A stretch of 64,000 nt of DNA from Pelagibacterales bacterium SAG-MED05 (GTDB lineage Bacteria > Pseudomonadota > Alphaproteobacteria > Pelagibacterales > Pelagibacteraceae). The notes below the pieces were generated by a model, which worked only from the letters and a program-made list of their open reading frames with translations, did no database searches and was not told the origin of the DNA. The DNA lies in assembly GCA_014654415.1 (NCBI GenBank), contig JACWDC010000004.1, positions 37,375 through 101,374 on the forward strand. The letters run 5' to 3'. Positions 8,905-23,080 of this stretch are shown here, one piece after another. The number at the start of each line of letters is the position of its first letter. Position 1 is the first letter of the stretch. A program made the translations under genes and the position numbers.

Positions 8905-9822
8905 TTGTCTAAAAAAATAATTCTCTTAGCTGGTCCAACTGCATCAGGTAAATCAAAATTAGCAATACAATTAGCTATAAAATTAAATGGTGAAATTATT
9001 AATGCAGATAGCATGCAAGTATATAAAGAGTTTTCAATTTTATCATCTAGACCTAATAATAAAGAAACCAAAAAAACTGCACATTACTTATACGGAGTTA
9101 TTTCTGTAAGAAAACATTTTTCAGCTGGAGACTGGTTAAAGCTAGTTAAAAATAAAATTAATCAATGTCACAAAAACAAAAAAACCCCAATAATAGTTGG
9201 TGGTACAGGCTTATATTTTAACACTATCACTAAAGGCATAAGTAAAATACCCAATATAGATATAAAAACCAGAAATAAGGTTAGAAGTCTTTTCAAAAAT
9301 TTAGGTTATAAAAATTTTTATGAGAAGCTTTTGGATATTGATCCAAAGGTTAAAAATAGAATTTTACCTACTGATTCTCAAAGAATTCAAAGAGCTTACG
9401 AGGTTATTTTAAAAACAAAAAAATCATTATTTGATTGGACTATGAATACTAAATCAGATTTCATTAATTATGAAATTAAAAAAATTTTTATTGATATTCC
9501 TAGAGAAGAACTATTAAAAAAGATTTCTGAAAGAACAGAATTAATGTTTAAAAACAAATGCATGGAAGAAGTAAAAAAATTTAATTCACTTAAACTGAAC
9601 AAATCTTTTTCTGCCAATAAATTAATTGGTGTTCAAGAAATAAATGATCATTTAAAAGGATCAATCTCACTTGAGGAATGTAAGGAGCTTATAAATATTA
9701 AAACAAGACAATATGCTAAAAGACAGAATACTTGGTCTCGAGGCCATATGAAGAACTGGAACAAGCTTTATTCTAAAGACTTTTCTATACTTTTAAAAAA
9801 AACTTTAAAAGTTGTCAGCTAA
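8905..9822 (+). CDS. miaA: tRNA dimethylallyltransferase
   Basis: AGPTASGKSKLA, NADSMQVY, GGTGLY; TTG start. Confidence 0.93.
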   Translation: MSKKIILLAGPTASGKSKLAIQLAIKLNGEIINADSMQVYKEFSILSSRPNNKETKKTAHYLYGVISVRKHFSAGDWLKLVKNKINQCHKNKKTPIIVGGTGLYFNTITKGISKIPNIDIKTRNKVRSLFKNLGYKNFYEKLLDIDPKVKNRILPTDSQRIQRAYEVILKTKKSLFDWTMNTKSDFINYEIKKIFIDIPREELLKKISERTELMFKNKCMEEVKKFNSLKLNKSFSANKLIGVQEINDHLKGSISLEECKELINIKTRQYAKRQNTWSRGHMKNWNKLYSKDFSILLKKTLKVVS

Positions 9823-9825
9823 AAC

Positions 9826-9862
9826 TTGACGGAAATCATTTCTAGGCTAGATTGTATGAATG
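9826..9862 (+). promoter_or_regulatory. Candidate sigma70 promoter of ilvB, TTGACG-16-TAGATT, predicted start at or next to ATG
   Basis: -35 9826-9831, -10 9848-9853, ATG 9856/9860, no SD. Confidence 0.5.
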
Positions 9863-11626
9863 CCTAAATTATTAAGTGGAGCAGAAATTGTTTTTAAAGC
9901 GTTAGAGGATCAAAAAGTAGAATATATTTTTGGTTATCCTGGAGGTGCAGTTCTTCCGATTTATGATGAGTTAAAAAATCATAAATCTATTAAACATATT
10001 TTAGCAAGACATGAACAAGGAGCTGGTCACGCAGCAGAAGGGTATGCTAGATCAAGCGGCAAACCAGGAGTGTTACTTGTAACTTCAGGTCCAGGCGCTA
10101 CCAATGCTGTAACTGCTTTGACAGATGCATACATGGACTCAGTTCCATTAGTTTGTATTTCAGGACAGGTTCCAACTCACTTAATTGGAACAGATGCATT
10201 TCAAGAATGTGACACAACAGGTATTACTCGACCATGCACAAAACATAATTGGTTAGTAAAAGATGTTAACGATCTTTCTAGAGTTCTACATTTAGCTTTT
10301 GAAGTAGCTACCAAAGGAAGACCTGGCCCAGTCTTAGTTGATATCCCAAAAGATATACAATTTAAAAAAGGTAAATATAAATTTGCGAAAAATATCTTGA
10401 AGAAAAAACTTAATGGGAAAGTTACACATAAGCTGTCTAATAAAGAATTAGATGAGTTTATAAACTTGATGAAGAAATCGTCTAAACCAATATTTTATAC
10501 GGGCGGAGGAGTTATAAACTCTGGCCCTGAAGCAAGTAAATATTTAAGAGAGCTAGTCTCTTTAACAGGCTTTCCTATAACTTCTACTTTACAAGGTCTA
10601 GGTGCATATCCTGGAGATGATCCACAATTTTTAGGAATGCTGGGAATGCACGGTACTTTTGAAGCCAACAATGCAATGCATGATTGTGATTTAATGATTA
10701 ATATTGGAGCAAGGTTTGATGATAGAATTACAGGAAAGGTTGATGAGTTTTCACCTAAATCAAAAAAGATACACGTTGATATAGATCCTTCTTCTATAGG
10801 AAAAAATATTAAAGTTGATTTAGCTTTAGTAAGCGATGTTTCTAATCTTTTGAAAAATTTAATAAAAAGATTTAAAGAAAAAAATAAAAATTTTTTAAAC
10901 TCAAATAAACAAAAAACATCTAAGTGGTGGGAACAAATTGATAAATGGAGAGAAAAAAAATCTCTTAATTTTATTAATAGTAATAAAATAATTAAACCCC
11001 AGCATGCAGTCCAAAGACTTTATGAATTAACTAAAGAGAGAGATACTTTTATTACTACTGAAGTTGGTCAGCATCAAATGTGGGCAGCTCAACACTATAA
11101 ATTTAATAAACCTAATCGATGGATGACTTCTGGTGGATTGGGTACTATGGGTTACGGTCTTCCCGCTGCTATCGGTGTTCAAATAGCAAATCCAGGCAAA
11201 TTAGTAGTTGATATTGCTGGAGAAGCATCAGTATTGATGACCATGCAAGAAATGTCTACTGCAGTTCAGTATAAGCTTCCTATAAAAATATTTATCTTGA
11301 ACAATGAATATATGGGTATGGTAAGACAGTGGCAGGAACTTTTGCATGAAAAAAATTATTCAGAAAGTTACACAGCAGCCCTCCCTGATTTTGTAAAGCT
11401 GGCAGAATCTTATGGATGTGTAGGGATTAGAGCAAAAATGCCTGACGAATTAGACCAAAAAATTAAAGAAATGATAGATGTTGAAAAACCAGTAATATTT
11501 GATTGCGTAGTAGATAAATCTGAAAACTGTTTTCCAATGATACCTTCAGGTAAACCACATAATCAAATGATTTTAGGTCCTGAAGAAGAAAAAGAAATTT
11601 CAGATGAAGGAAAGATCTTAGTCTAA
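9860..11626 (+). CDS. ilvB: Acetolactate synthase large subunit
   Basis: GYPGGAVLPIYDEL, ThDP motifs; followed by small subunit. Confidence 0.95.
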   Translation: MPKLLSGAEIVFKALEDQKVEYIFGYPGGAVLPIYDELKNHKSIKHILARHEQGAGHAAEGYARSSGKPGVLLVTSGPGATNAVTALTDAYMDSVPLVCISGQVPTHLIGTDAFQECDTTGITRPCTKHNWLVKDVNDLSRVLHLAFEVATKGRPGPVLVDIPKDIQFKKGKYKFAKNILKKKLNGKVTHKLSNKELDEFINLMKKSSKPIFYTGGGVINSGPEASKYLRELVSLTGFPITSTLQGLGAYPGDDPQFLGMLGMHGTFEANNAMHDCDLMINIGARFDDRITGKVDEFSPKSKKIHVDIDPSSIGKNIKVDLALVSDVSNLLKNLIKRFKEKNKNFLNSNKQKTSKWWEQIDKWREKKSLNFINSNKIIKPQHAVQRLYELTKERDTFITTEVGQHQMWAAQHYKFNKPNRWMTSGGLGTMGYGLPAAIGVQIANPGKLVVDIAGEASVLMTMQEMSTAVQYKLPIKIFILNNEYMGMVRQWQELLHEKNYSESYTAALPDFVKLAESYGCVGIRAKMPDELDQKIKEMIDVEKPVIFDCVVDKSENCFPMIPSGKPHNQMILGPEEEKEISDEGKILV

Positions 11627-12174
11627 TGTCAAAATCAAAGTCTGCATACAGTATTCCAGGAAAAATTGGAAAATTAGAACGCCACATAATAGTTATTTGG
11701 GTGGACAACGAAGCAGGAGTACTTGCAAGAGTAGTAGGTTTATTTTCTGGGAGGGGCTACAATATTGAGTCTTTAGCAGTAGCCGAGGTAGATAAAAAGA
11801 AACACATATCAAGAATTACAATTGTAACCGAGGGAACACCACAAGTGATAGAGCAGATTAATTTACAATTAAAAAAACTTGTGCCTGTTCATAAGGTAGC
11901 AGATTTCAAGCGAGGAGAAAAAGATATTTTATTTAGAGAACTTGCCTTATTTAAAATGCTTGCAAATTCAGCAAAACAAGAAAAAATAAAAAAAATTTGC
12001 AAAAAATTCAATCCAGTTGTTTTAGATAAAACAAAAAAATCTTTTGTAATCCAAGTAACAGCCTTAAGAGCTGATATTGATAAATTAGCCCTTGATTTAA
12101 AAAGATTAGGACTTATAAGCACTTCTAGAACAGGCTCAGTAGCAATGACGAAAGGTGCTAAAATATTTAATTAA
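11626..12174 (+). CDS. ilvN: Acetolactate synthase small subunit
   Basis: ACT domain with NEAGVLARVVGLFSGRGYNIESL. Confidence 0.95.
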   Translation: MSKSKSAYSIPGKIGKLERHIIVIWVDNEAGVLARVVGLFSGRGYNIESLAVAEVDKKKHISRITIVTEGTPQVIEQINLQLKKLVPVHKVADFKRGEKDILFRELALFKMLANSAKQEKIKKICKKFNPVVLDKTKKSFVIQVTALRADIDKLALDLKRLGLISTSRTGSVAMTKGAKIFN

Positions 12175-13206
<1,032 letters not shown>

Positions 13207-13248
13207 CCCAATCTGATCAAAAAAATAAACTGATTTTAGTATAAGTAT

Positions 13249-13289
13249 TTGCATATTCTCGTTTTACTTGTAATATACGAACTCGGTAT

Positions 13290-13291
<2 letters not shown>
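13249..13291 (+). promoter_or_regulatory. Candidate leuA promoter (TTGCAT-16-TAATAT) and small hairpin atatac-gaactcg-gtatat covering the start codon
   Basis: -35 13249-13254, -10 13271-13276; stem 13273-13278/13286-13291; ATG 13290. Confidence 0.35.
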
Positions 13292-15897
<2,606 letters not shown>

Positions 15898-15914
15898 TTT
15901 ATCTAAAGAGATAA

Positions 15915-16766
15915 ATGTCTTCAAGTAGAGATGATTTTGGTATAGCGTTTCGTTCGGCCCTCTTACAAAGAGGGGCTGCACAAAAATTTTCATTAGTTTT
16001 TTTAATATTCATAGCGAGTATTATCTTCTTTTTAGATGTTTATGGTTTTGGTTTTATGAAACCTATAAGATCTATTATTAACGATGGAATTTATAGAGTT
16101 TCATTAGTAGCTTCATCTCCATCTAGATTTATTCCCCAAACCACAGGAAGTGTCACAAATTTATTTAATATAAAAAGTGAAAATGAAAAATTAAAAAAAG
16201 CGCTAGAGGTTTATAGGCAAAAAGAGCTTAGCGTTGAATATTTAACTAATCAAAATAAGAATTTAAGAAAAATTTTAGAGTCAGACGAAACTTTATTTCA
16301 ATTTCAATCAAATACTATTATTTCAAAAGTTTTAATTGACAAAAGTAGCCCGTATTTAAAATCTATAATTATCAACAGAGGATCTAGCTCAGGTATTTTA
16401 AAAGGTATGCCAGTTTTAGACAAAGAATATTTAGTTGGTAGAGTTGTAGAAACAAACTATTTATCTTCAAGAGTTTTGCTTTTAAATGATTTAAACAGCA
16501 GAATACCTGTAACTTTTGGCGAGGATGGAGTCCAAGCAATTTTAAAAGGTAGTGGAGGATCTAGACCAGTATTAGAATATTTACCAGAAGGCTATGTCGT
16601 TGAAGAAGGAATAGAAGTATTTACTTCTGGAAAAGATAGAATATTCCTTCCGGGATCTCCAATTGGAACAACAATTGAAAATGGAAAAGTAAAACTCTTT
16701 TCTGAATCAAGTCAACTATCATTTGTTAAAGTTGATCTTTCAAAACAACGTAAAGAGGCTTTTTAA
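15915..16766 (+). CDS. mreC: Rod shape-determining protein MreC
   Basis: Position and MreC-like coiled coil/beta domain. Confidence 0.92.
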   Translation: MSSSRDDFGIAFRSALLQRGAAQKFSLVFLIFIASIIFFLDVYGFGFMKPIRSIINDGIYRVSLVASSPSRFIPQTTGSVTNLFNIKSENEKLKKALEVYRQKELSVEYLTNQNKNLRKILESDETLFQFQSNTIISKVLIDKSSPYLKSIIINRGSSSGILKGMPVLDKEYLVGRVVETNYLSSRVLLLNDLNSRIPVTFGEDGVQAILKGSGGSRPVLEYLPEGYVVEEGIEVFTSGKDRIFLPGSPIGTTIENGKVKLFSESSQLSFVKVDLSKQRKEAF

Positions 16767-17279
16767 ATGTTTAGTTTTAAAATAATGAGGAAATTAATAA
16801 ATCTTGGTCCACTTATTCTTTTATATTATTTATCTATAAGTGAGATAGACAGTCATTTTGAAAATTATTTTGAAATTTTATCTTTTAATATTCAATTAAT
16901 CATAATTTATTTTTGGGTTTCAAAAAGACCAGAAGCCCTTGGAGGTGGCCACATCTTTTTTGCTGGCTTGATAAACGATGTTATTATGGGATTTCCCTTA
17001 GGTCTAAGCTCTTTATCTTATTTAACAGTATCGCTTGTGGCTAACTATGTGAAAAATATGACAGTTAACACAAGAATCACAACTGATTGGTTTACTTTTT
17101 TTATAGCAATTTTTTTTTCAAATTTAATATTTTTTATTCTATTATCTAATTTCTCAGAGATAGAAATAAACCTTACAGAGATATCGTATAATACTTTTTT
17201 TACTTTAATTTTCTTTCCGTTTTTTTGGTTTTTGTTTACTTTCTATAACTCAATTATAACAACTGATAAACATGCTTAG
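16767..17279 (+). CDS. mreD: Rod shape-determining protein MreD
   Basis: Hydrophobic, position. Confidence 0.85.
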   Translation: MFSFKIMRKLINLGPLILLYYLSISEIDSHFENYFEILSFNIQLIIIYFWVSKRPEALGGGHIFFAGLINDVIMGFPLGLSSLSYLTVSLVANYVKNMTVNTRITTDWFTFFIAIFFSNLIFFILLSNFSEIEINLTEISYNTFFTLIFFPFFWFLFTFYNSIITTDKHA

Positions 17280-19206
17280 TACTGGCTCTGGTAACACAAT
17301 TATAAAGTCTAAATTAATAAGCAGAAGAATGTTTTTATTATCTGTTGGTAAAGCTGCAGTTCTAATTGGAATTCTAGGTCGTTTGATATCACTTCAAATT
17401 AATGAAAGCAGTAAATACAAGACTTTATCTGATAAAAATAGATTTAGAGAATGGAAATTAGCTCCTGAAAGAGGAATAATAAAAGATTATTTTAATGAGG
17501 AAATAGCCTCTAATAAGCAAGTTTATCAAATACATTTAATACCTGAAAATGCTCGAAGTATTGAAGAAATATTTTTTAGATTAAAAACAATATTAAATAT
17601 AAGTGATAAAAAAATATTTTCTTTAAGAAAAAAAATTGCAAAACAAAAACCTTGGGAACCCATTATTGTTTCTGACAACTTGAACTGGTCTGAGTTTTCA
17701 AGAATAAATTTATTTTTGCATGAATTACAAGGAGTAGAGCCTATTGTATCAGTTGCAAGAATGTATAAAGATAACTCTTCTGCTCATGCTTTAGGCTATG
17801 TTTCGCAAGTAAGTGCTAAAGATTTAAAAAATAAAAAATATCTAAAAACAATGTCTGTTCCTGGTATGGCGGTAGGGAAGACAGGATTGGAGCGTAGATT
17901 AGATGAAGAAATAATAGGTGAAGTTGGTTTTCAAAGATATGAAGTTAATGCCTTTGGAAAAAGAATTAAACAAATTAAAGTTGATCCGGGTAAAGCAGGA
18001 AAAAGTTTTAAAACTACATTAGATTTAGAAGTTCAAAGACATGTAACTGAAATACTTGGAGATAAAGCCGCATCGGTATGCGTTATGGATATTTATAATG
18101 GCGACATTGTATCTTTAGTTTCTTCACCTTCTTATGATCCAAATGCATTTGTTCATGGAGTAGATCGAGACTATTGGAATAGTTTAATTCAAAACGACAG
18201 AAAACCTTTAACTAATAAAGCTGTATCAGGTTTATATCCACCAGGATCAACTATTAAAACACTTGTAGCATTAAGCGCTTTGGAAAATAAAATAATTAGA
18301 CCTTTAGATACTGTTAGGTGCAAAGGTAAAATTGAATTATTTGGTGAAAAATTTCATTGCTGGAAAAAGAAAGGCCATGGCGTAATGAACATGAGAACAG
18401 GAATTAAGAGATCATGTGATGTGTATTTTTATGAAGTTGCAAGAAGATTAGGTGTGGATCGACTATCTGTGACAGCAAAAAAATTTGGTCTTGGAAAAAA
18501 AGTATTACAAAATTTTTCTGAAGAACGCTCAGGAGTAGTACCCAACACTTCTTGGAAGAAAAAATATATTGGTCAAAACTGGTATTTAGGAGAAACATTG
18601 CACTCGGGAATTGGACAGGGTTATTTTCAAAGCACACCAATTCAATTATGTTTAATGACAGCTCAAATTGCTAATGGAGGTTTTGAGATTAAACCTAGAA
18701 TATTATTTGATAAAACAAAAAATAATTTAAAAGAGTATTTAAAATTTAAAAATGAAAATCCTGGCCGACCACTACCCGCAGACTTAGTAGTATCTAATTT
18801 TGATTTAAAACCATTATTTAAGAATCAAGAAAATATAAAGATTATTAAAGATGCGATGTATGCATCTTCAAATGAACCAGGAGGAACTTCTTATAGATCA
18901 AGATTAGAAGACAAAAGATTTACTTTTGCAGGCAAGACTGGCTCATCGCAGATTAGAAAATTTACAGAAGAACAACGGGAAGCAGAAGTTAAACAAGAGC
19001 AATTGAAATATAAGAATCGAGACCACGCTTTATTTATTGCTTATGCCCCAGTAAACGATCCTAAGTATGCAATCAGTGTTGTAGTAGAACATGGAGGAAC
19101 TGGGAGTTCAGCAGCAGCTCCAATAGCAAAAAAAGTAATTAAAAAAGTTTTAGAACGTCATAGCTTGAGACAATCTATAAATAATTTATCAGGAGATTCT
19201 ATTTAA
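17272..19206 (+). CDS. mrdA: Penicillin-binding protein 2
   Basis: Transpeptidase motifs PPGSTIK, SCD, KTGSSQ. Confidence 0.93.
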   Translation: MLSTGSGNTIIKSKLISRRMFLLSVGKAAVLIGILGRLISLQINESSKYKTLSDKNRFREWKLAPERGIIKDYFNEEIASNKQVYQIHLIPENARSIEEIFFRLKTILNISDKKIFSLRKKIAKQKPWEPIIVSDNLNWSEFSRINLFLHELQGVEPIVSVARMYKDNSSAHALGYVSQVSAKDLKNKKYLKTMSVPGMAVGKTGLERRLDEEIIGEVGFQRYEVNAFGKRIKQIKVDPGKAGKSFKTTLDLEVQRHVTEILGDKAASVCVMDIYNGDIVSLVSSPSYDPNAFVHGVDRDYWNSLIQNDRKPLTNKAVSGLYPPGSTIKTLVALSALENKIIRPLDTVRCKGKIELFGEKFHCWKKKGHGVMNMRTGIKRSCDVYFYEVARRLGVDRLSVTAKKFGLGKKVLQNFSEERSGVVPNTSWKKKYIGQNWYLGETLHSGIGQGYFQSTPIQLCLMTAQIANGGFEIKPRILFDKTKNNLKEYLKFKNENPGRPLPADLVVSNFDLKPLFKNQENIKIIKDAMYASSNEPGGTSYRSRLEDKRFTFAGKTGSSQIRKFTEEQREAEVKQEQLKYKNRDHALFIAYAPVNDPKYAISVVVEHGGTGSSAAAPIAKKVIKKVLERHSLRQSINNLSGDSI

Positions 19207-20330
19207 TGTTTCAACCACGATCCATACAATCATCTTTGAGTTTTAAAGACAAACTTTTTTCTATTGATTATGTTTTAGTTGTCTCTATTTTAATTTTAGG
19301 GATTGTGAGCATGTTCGCAATGTACTCCACAGATGGTGGAGAATTTAAATATCATACAGAAAGTCATATCCTCAGGTTTTTTGTTTTTTTTTTCATGTTT
19401 TTTATTTTATCTTTTATTCAAATAAGATTTTGGCATACTACTAGCTATTTAATTTATATTGCTTTTCTCATTCTTCTTATAGGAGTTAAATATTTTGGAC
19501 TAACATCGTCGGGATCCCAGCGCTGGTTAAATTTTTATTTTATGAATCTTCAACCTTCAGAATTAATGAAGATAGGTGTAATTTTATTTTTAGCTAAATA
19601 TTATCATCGTATTCCAATAGAAAGCGTTAATAGGTTAAAATTTCTGTTTACTCCAATTTTTGTCTTAATTTTTCCAGTTCTTTTAGTAGTAATGCAACCC
19701 GATCTTGGAACTGCTATTTTAATTGCTTCAGGCGGTTTAGTAGTAGCTTGGCTCGCAGGAGTAAGAGTGAAATTTTTTGTTTATTCTATGTTAATTTTTA
19801 CTGCACTATTACCGATTGCTATTTCTTTACTAAAACCATATCAAAAAGCAAGGATATTAACTTTTTTAAATCCTGAAAAAGATCCTCTAGGAGCTGGTTA
19901 TCAAATTATACAGTCTAAAATTGCTATAGGCTCAGGAGGCCTTTTTGGCAAAGGTTTTTTGAACGGATCACAGAGTTATCTTGATTATTTACCCGAAAAA
20001 CATACTGATTTTATATTCACTTTATTTTCCGAAGAGTTTGGTTTTTTTGGATCTATATTTATCTTGTTACTATATGGATTAATCATTTCAAGAATAGTTA
20101 AAATAGGAAACATGACAAGGAGTAATTTTGGAAAACTTTATTGTTATAGTTTTGCGACTGCATTTTTTATTTATGTAGTAGTAAATATGGGCATGGTATT
20201 AGGTTTATTGCCAATTGTTGGCTCTCCTTTACCTATTATGTCTTACGGCGGCTCTTCTATGATGGCAATTATGCTTGGTTTAGGTATCGCGATGTCTTGT
20301 AAAGTATATAAAGACATGCCAGTTAATTAA
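19206..20330 (+). CDS. rodA: Rod shape-determining protein RodA (SEDS)
   Basis: SEDS family: QPDLGTA, SYGGSSM. Confidence 0.94.
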   Translation: MFQPRSIQSSLSFKDKLFSIDYVLVVSILILGIVSMFAMYSTDGGEFKYHTESHILRFFVFFFMFFILSFIQIRFWHTTSYLIYIAFLILLIGVKYFGLTSSGSQRWLNFYFMNLQPSELMKIGVILFLAKYYHRIPIESVNRLKFLFTPIFVLIFPVLLVVMQPDLGTAILIASGGLVVAWLAGVRVKFFVYSMLIFTALLPIAISLLKPYQKARILTFLNPEKDPLGAGYQIIQSKIAIGSGGLFGKGFLNGSQSYLDYLPEKHTDFIFTLFSEEFGFFGSIFILLLYGLIISRIVKIGNMTRSNFGKLYCYSFATAFFIYVVVNMGMVLGLLPIVGSPLPIMSYGGSSMMAIMLGLGIAMSCKVYKDMPVN

Positions 20331-20400
20331 AAAAAACCTATAATGAGCAGAAATTTTTTTTAAAAAAGACTTGTTAATATTACTGATAGGTGATTAAATT

Positions 20401-20874
20401 ATGAATAATTATATGTTCGGAGACAAGAAAAATAAAATCAAAGATACTGAAAGATCGCTTATAAGTGAAACAGTAAGCATTGAAGGAACAATTAATAGTT
20501 CTGGAGCAATTGATGTTGCGGGTTTAGTTAAAGGACCGGTAATCTCAAAAGAAATTGTTATTAGAGAAACAGGCTCAATTACAGGGTCAATCGAAGGAGA
20601 TTCAGTTGAGATCCACGGTCATATGGATGGCAAAATATCAGCTGACGATGTAATGGTTGGCAGCACGGGCACTGTTAAAGGTGATATAGAATTTGGAAAT
20701 AATTTAAGAACGGAAAATGGCGCTGATATAGATGGATACATTAAAAAAACTCATGGATCAAAATCTAAACTTAAGCCTGATTTCTTATTCAGCAAATCAA
20801 AAGAAGAAAAAAAAGCTAAGGAAAATGGAAGTCCTGAGACAGTTTTAAACAAAGATTCAGAATTTTTAGCCTAA
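20401..20874 (+). CDS. Bactofilin / polymer-forming cytoskeletal protein
   Basis: Bactofilin beta-helix repeat pattern after rodA. Confidence 0.85.
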   Translation: MNNYMFGDKKNKIKDTERSLISETVSIEGTINSSGAIDVAGLVKGPVISKEIVIRETGSITGSIEGDSVEIHGHMDGKISADDVMVGSTGTVKGDIEFGNNLRTENGADIDGYIKKTHGSKSKLKPDFLFSKSKEEKKAKENGSPETVLNKDSEFLA

Positions 20875-20901
20875 TCTACCGCACTATAAAATCCTCAAAG
20901 T

Positions 20902-22179
20902 TTGCATTATAATTTTTCTATGGAAAAATATACGTGTAAATCTGTAGGTGTTATAGGAGCTGGAATTCAGGGTGTTTGTGTAGGTCTTCAATTAATTAAA
21001 AAAGGAATCCCAGTTACTATTTTTGATAGACAAGATCCTTTGTCTACAGAATTCAAACCTGCTTCTTATGGGAACGCAGGACACTTTTCTCCTTATGCAG
21101 TTTTACAGTTTAATCGTACCGATGTTTTGTATGATGTTCCTAAAATGCTTCTTAGTTCATATGGGCCTCTGGCTTTAAAGTGGAATTATGTTCCAAGGTT
21201 GATTCCCTGGATAGTAAATTATTTAAAAAACTTTAATAAAAAATCAATGTTGCATACAGCAAAGTATATGCATCAAATTTTAAGTCTATCAAATGATGCA
21301 TATGAAGAAATATTTAAGGAGATAGATACTACAAATTTAATTGACAAAAAAGGTATCATTTATGTTTGGACGAATAAAAATTTAAAAAGTAGAAAGCTAG
21401 AAATTAAAGTAAGAAATGATCTAGGTATAGAACAAAAACTTTTAACTAAAAAAGAAATTTTAGATTTAGAACCTAATTTAAATCCAGCATTTGATGCAGG
21501 CGTGATTTATGAAAAAGCTATGCATGCTAGAGATCCTCATGGGATTTTAAAAGCTATATTTAAACTTTTTTTAAGTAAAGGAGGAAAATTTATTCAAGAA
21601 AATATTACCAACCTTAAACAAGTCAATGATAACCAAACAAATATTAAATCAGATAAAAAAGAATATATTTTTGAAAAAACTGTAATTGCTTCAGGAGCTT
21701 TTTCAAAAAATTTAACTGATCAGTTAGAAGAAAATATCCCTCTAGATACTGAGCGAGGGTATCATGTTCATTTTAAAGATATGAATCATTTAATTTCTAG
21801 ACCAGTAATCTTCCTAGATAGAGGCTTTGGAATGACACCAATGAATCAAGGATTAAGAGTTGTCGGCACAGTAGAGCTAGGTGGCCTCAAAAATCCTCCT
21901 TCCAAAAAAAGAATTGATTATCTTTTAAGATGTGCAAAAGAACTTTTACCTCAACTTCAAACACATGAGGATGAGTGGTTAGGTTTTAGGCCAACTTTGC
22001 CAGATTTTTTACCCATCCTTGGCCCCTCATTGAAAAATAAAAATATTATCTACGCATTTGGCCATCATCATTTAGGCTGGACTCTAGGTGCTATAACAGG
22101 CAAAATTATTTCTGGAATAGTTGCGGAGGAGAAAACAAATTTGGATTTATCTCCCTACAGCTCTAAAAGATTTAATTAG
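20902..22179 (+). CDS. FAD-dependent oxidoreductase, D-amino-acid dehydrogenase-like (DadA family)
   Basis: VGVIGAGIQGVCVGLQL Rossmann motif; C-terminal GHHHLGWTLGAITGKII. Confidence 0.8.
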   Translation: MHYNFSMEKYTCKSVGVIGAGIQGVCVGLQLIKKGIPVTIFDRQDPLSTEFKPASYGNAGHFSPYAVLQFNRTDVLYDVPKMLLSSYGPLALKWNYVPRLIPWIVNYLKNFNKKSMLHTAKYMHQILSLSNDAYEEIFKEIDTTNLIDKKGIIYVWTNKNLKSRKLEIKVRNDLGIEQKLLTKKEILDLEPNLNPAFDAGVIYEKAMHARDPHGILKAIFKLFLSKGGKFIQENITNLKQVNDNQTNIKSDKKEYIFEKTVIASGAFSKNLTDQLEENIPLDTERGYHVHFKDMNHLISRPVIFLDRGFGMTPMNQGLRVVGTVELGGLKNPPSKKRIDYLLRCAKELLPQLQTHEDEWLGFRPTLPDFLPILGPSLKNKNIIYAFGHHHLGWTLGAITGKIISGIVAEEKTNLDLSPYSSKRFN

Positions 22180-22186
22180 GAGTTTT

Positions 22187-23080
22187 TTGTCAAAAAATTA
22201 TTTAGCTTATTTATTTCTAGTGCTAGCGGCATTATTTTGGTCAGGCAATTTTATTGTCGGAAAGTTTGCTACGTTATTTGAAATTCCACCTTTAACCTTA
22301 AATGTTTTAAGATGGATTTCGGTGTGGATTATATTAATTCCTTTCACTTATAAAGAAATTTATAACAACTTACCTTATATAAAAAAGAATTGGATCGTTA
22401 TCAGCTTCATGGGAGTAATTACAATAAGCACATTCAACTCTGTCGTTTATTATGCACTTAACTATACACAAGTAATAAATGCAGTTTTAATGCTCGCAGC
22501 TATTCCTGCAGCAACAATTGTTCTTTCATCTTTAATGAAAATTGAAAAAACAAATATTTTTCAAATATTGGGATTGCTGTTATCAATTATAGGAATTGGA
22601 TCAATAATTTCTAACGGTGATATTCAAAAAATTATTTCTTTAAGTTTTAATAAAGGCGATTTGTGGATGCTAGTTTGTGTAATTACTTGGTCTCTTTATA
22701 CAACTTTACTTAAAAAACATAAATTTAAGTTTTCACAATTTACTTTAATACAGCTAATGGTTACTGCTGGACTACTTTTTTTAATACCACAATTTTTTTA
22801 TGAAAAATCTATTGGTTTAGAATTAAATTACAATAAAGCATTTTTTTTAATTCTTTTTTATGTAGTTATGTTTCCTGCGTTAGCCGCTTATTACTGCTGG
22901 CAAAAAGGTGTTCAGATAATTGGCCCAAATAGATCTACCATGTTTGTTCAATTGATGCCTTTATTCAGTGCTATAATGGCAATAATTATCTTTAATGAAA
23001 AATTTGAGTCATACCATTTTTTTGGAGCAACTTTTATATTAACTGGCATTTATTTATCTAATAGGAAAATACGTGCTTAA
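22187..23080 (+). CDS. EamA/DMT-family transporter
   Basis: About 10 TM, EamA repeats; TTG start at 22187 with aggag more plausible than ORF-track start 22121. Confidence 0.8.
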   Translation: MSKNYLAYLFLVLAALFWSGNFIVGKFATLFEIPPLTLNVLRWISVWIILIPFTYKEIYNNLPYIKKNWIVISFMGVITISTFNSVVYYALNYTQVINAVLMLAAIPAATIVLSSLMKIEKTNIFQILGLLLSIIGIGSIISNGDIQKIISLSFNKGDLWMLVCVITWSLYTTLLKKHKFKFSQFTLIQLMVTAGLLFLIPQFFYEKSIGLELNYNKAFFLILFYVVMFPALAAYYCWQKGVQIIGPNRSTMFVQLMPLFSAIMAIIIFNEKFESYHFFGATFILTGIYLSNRKIRA

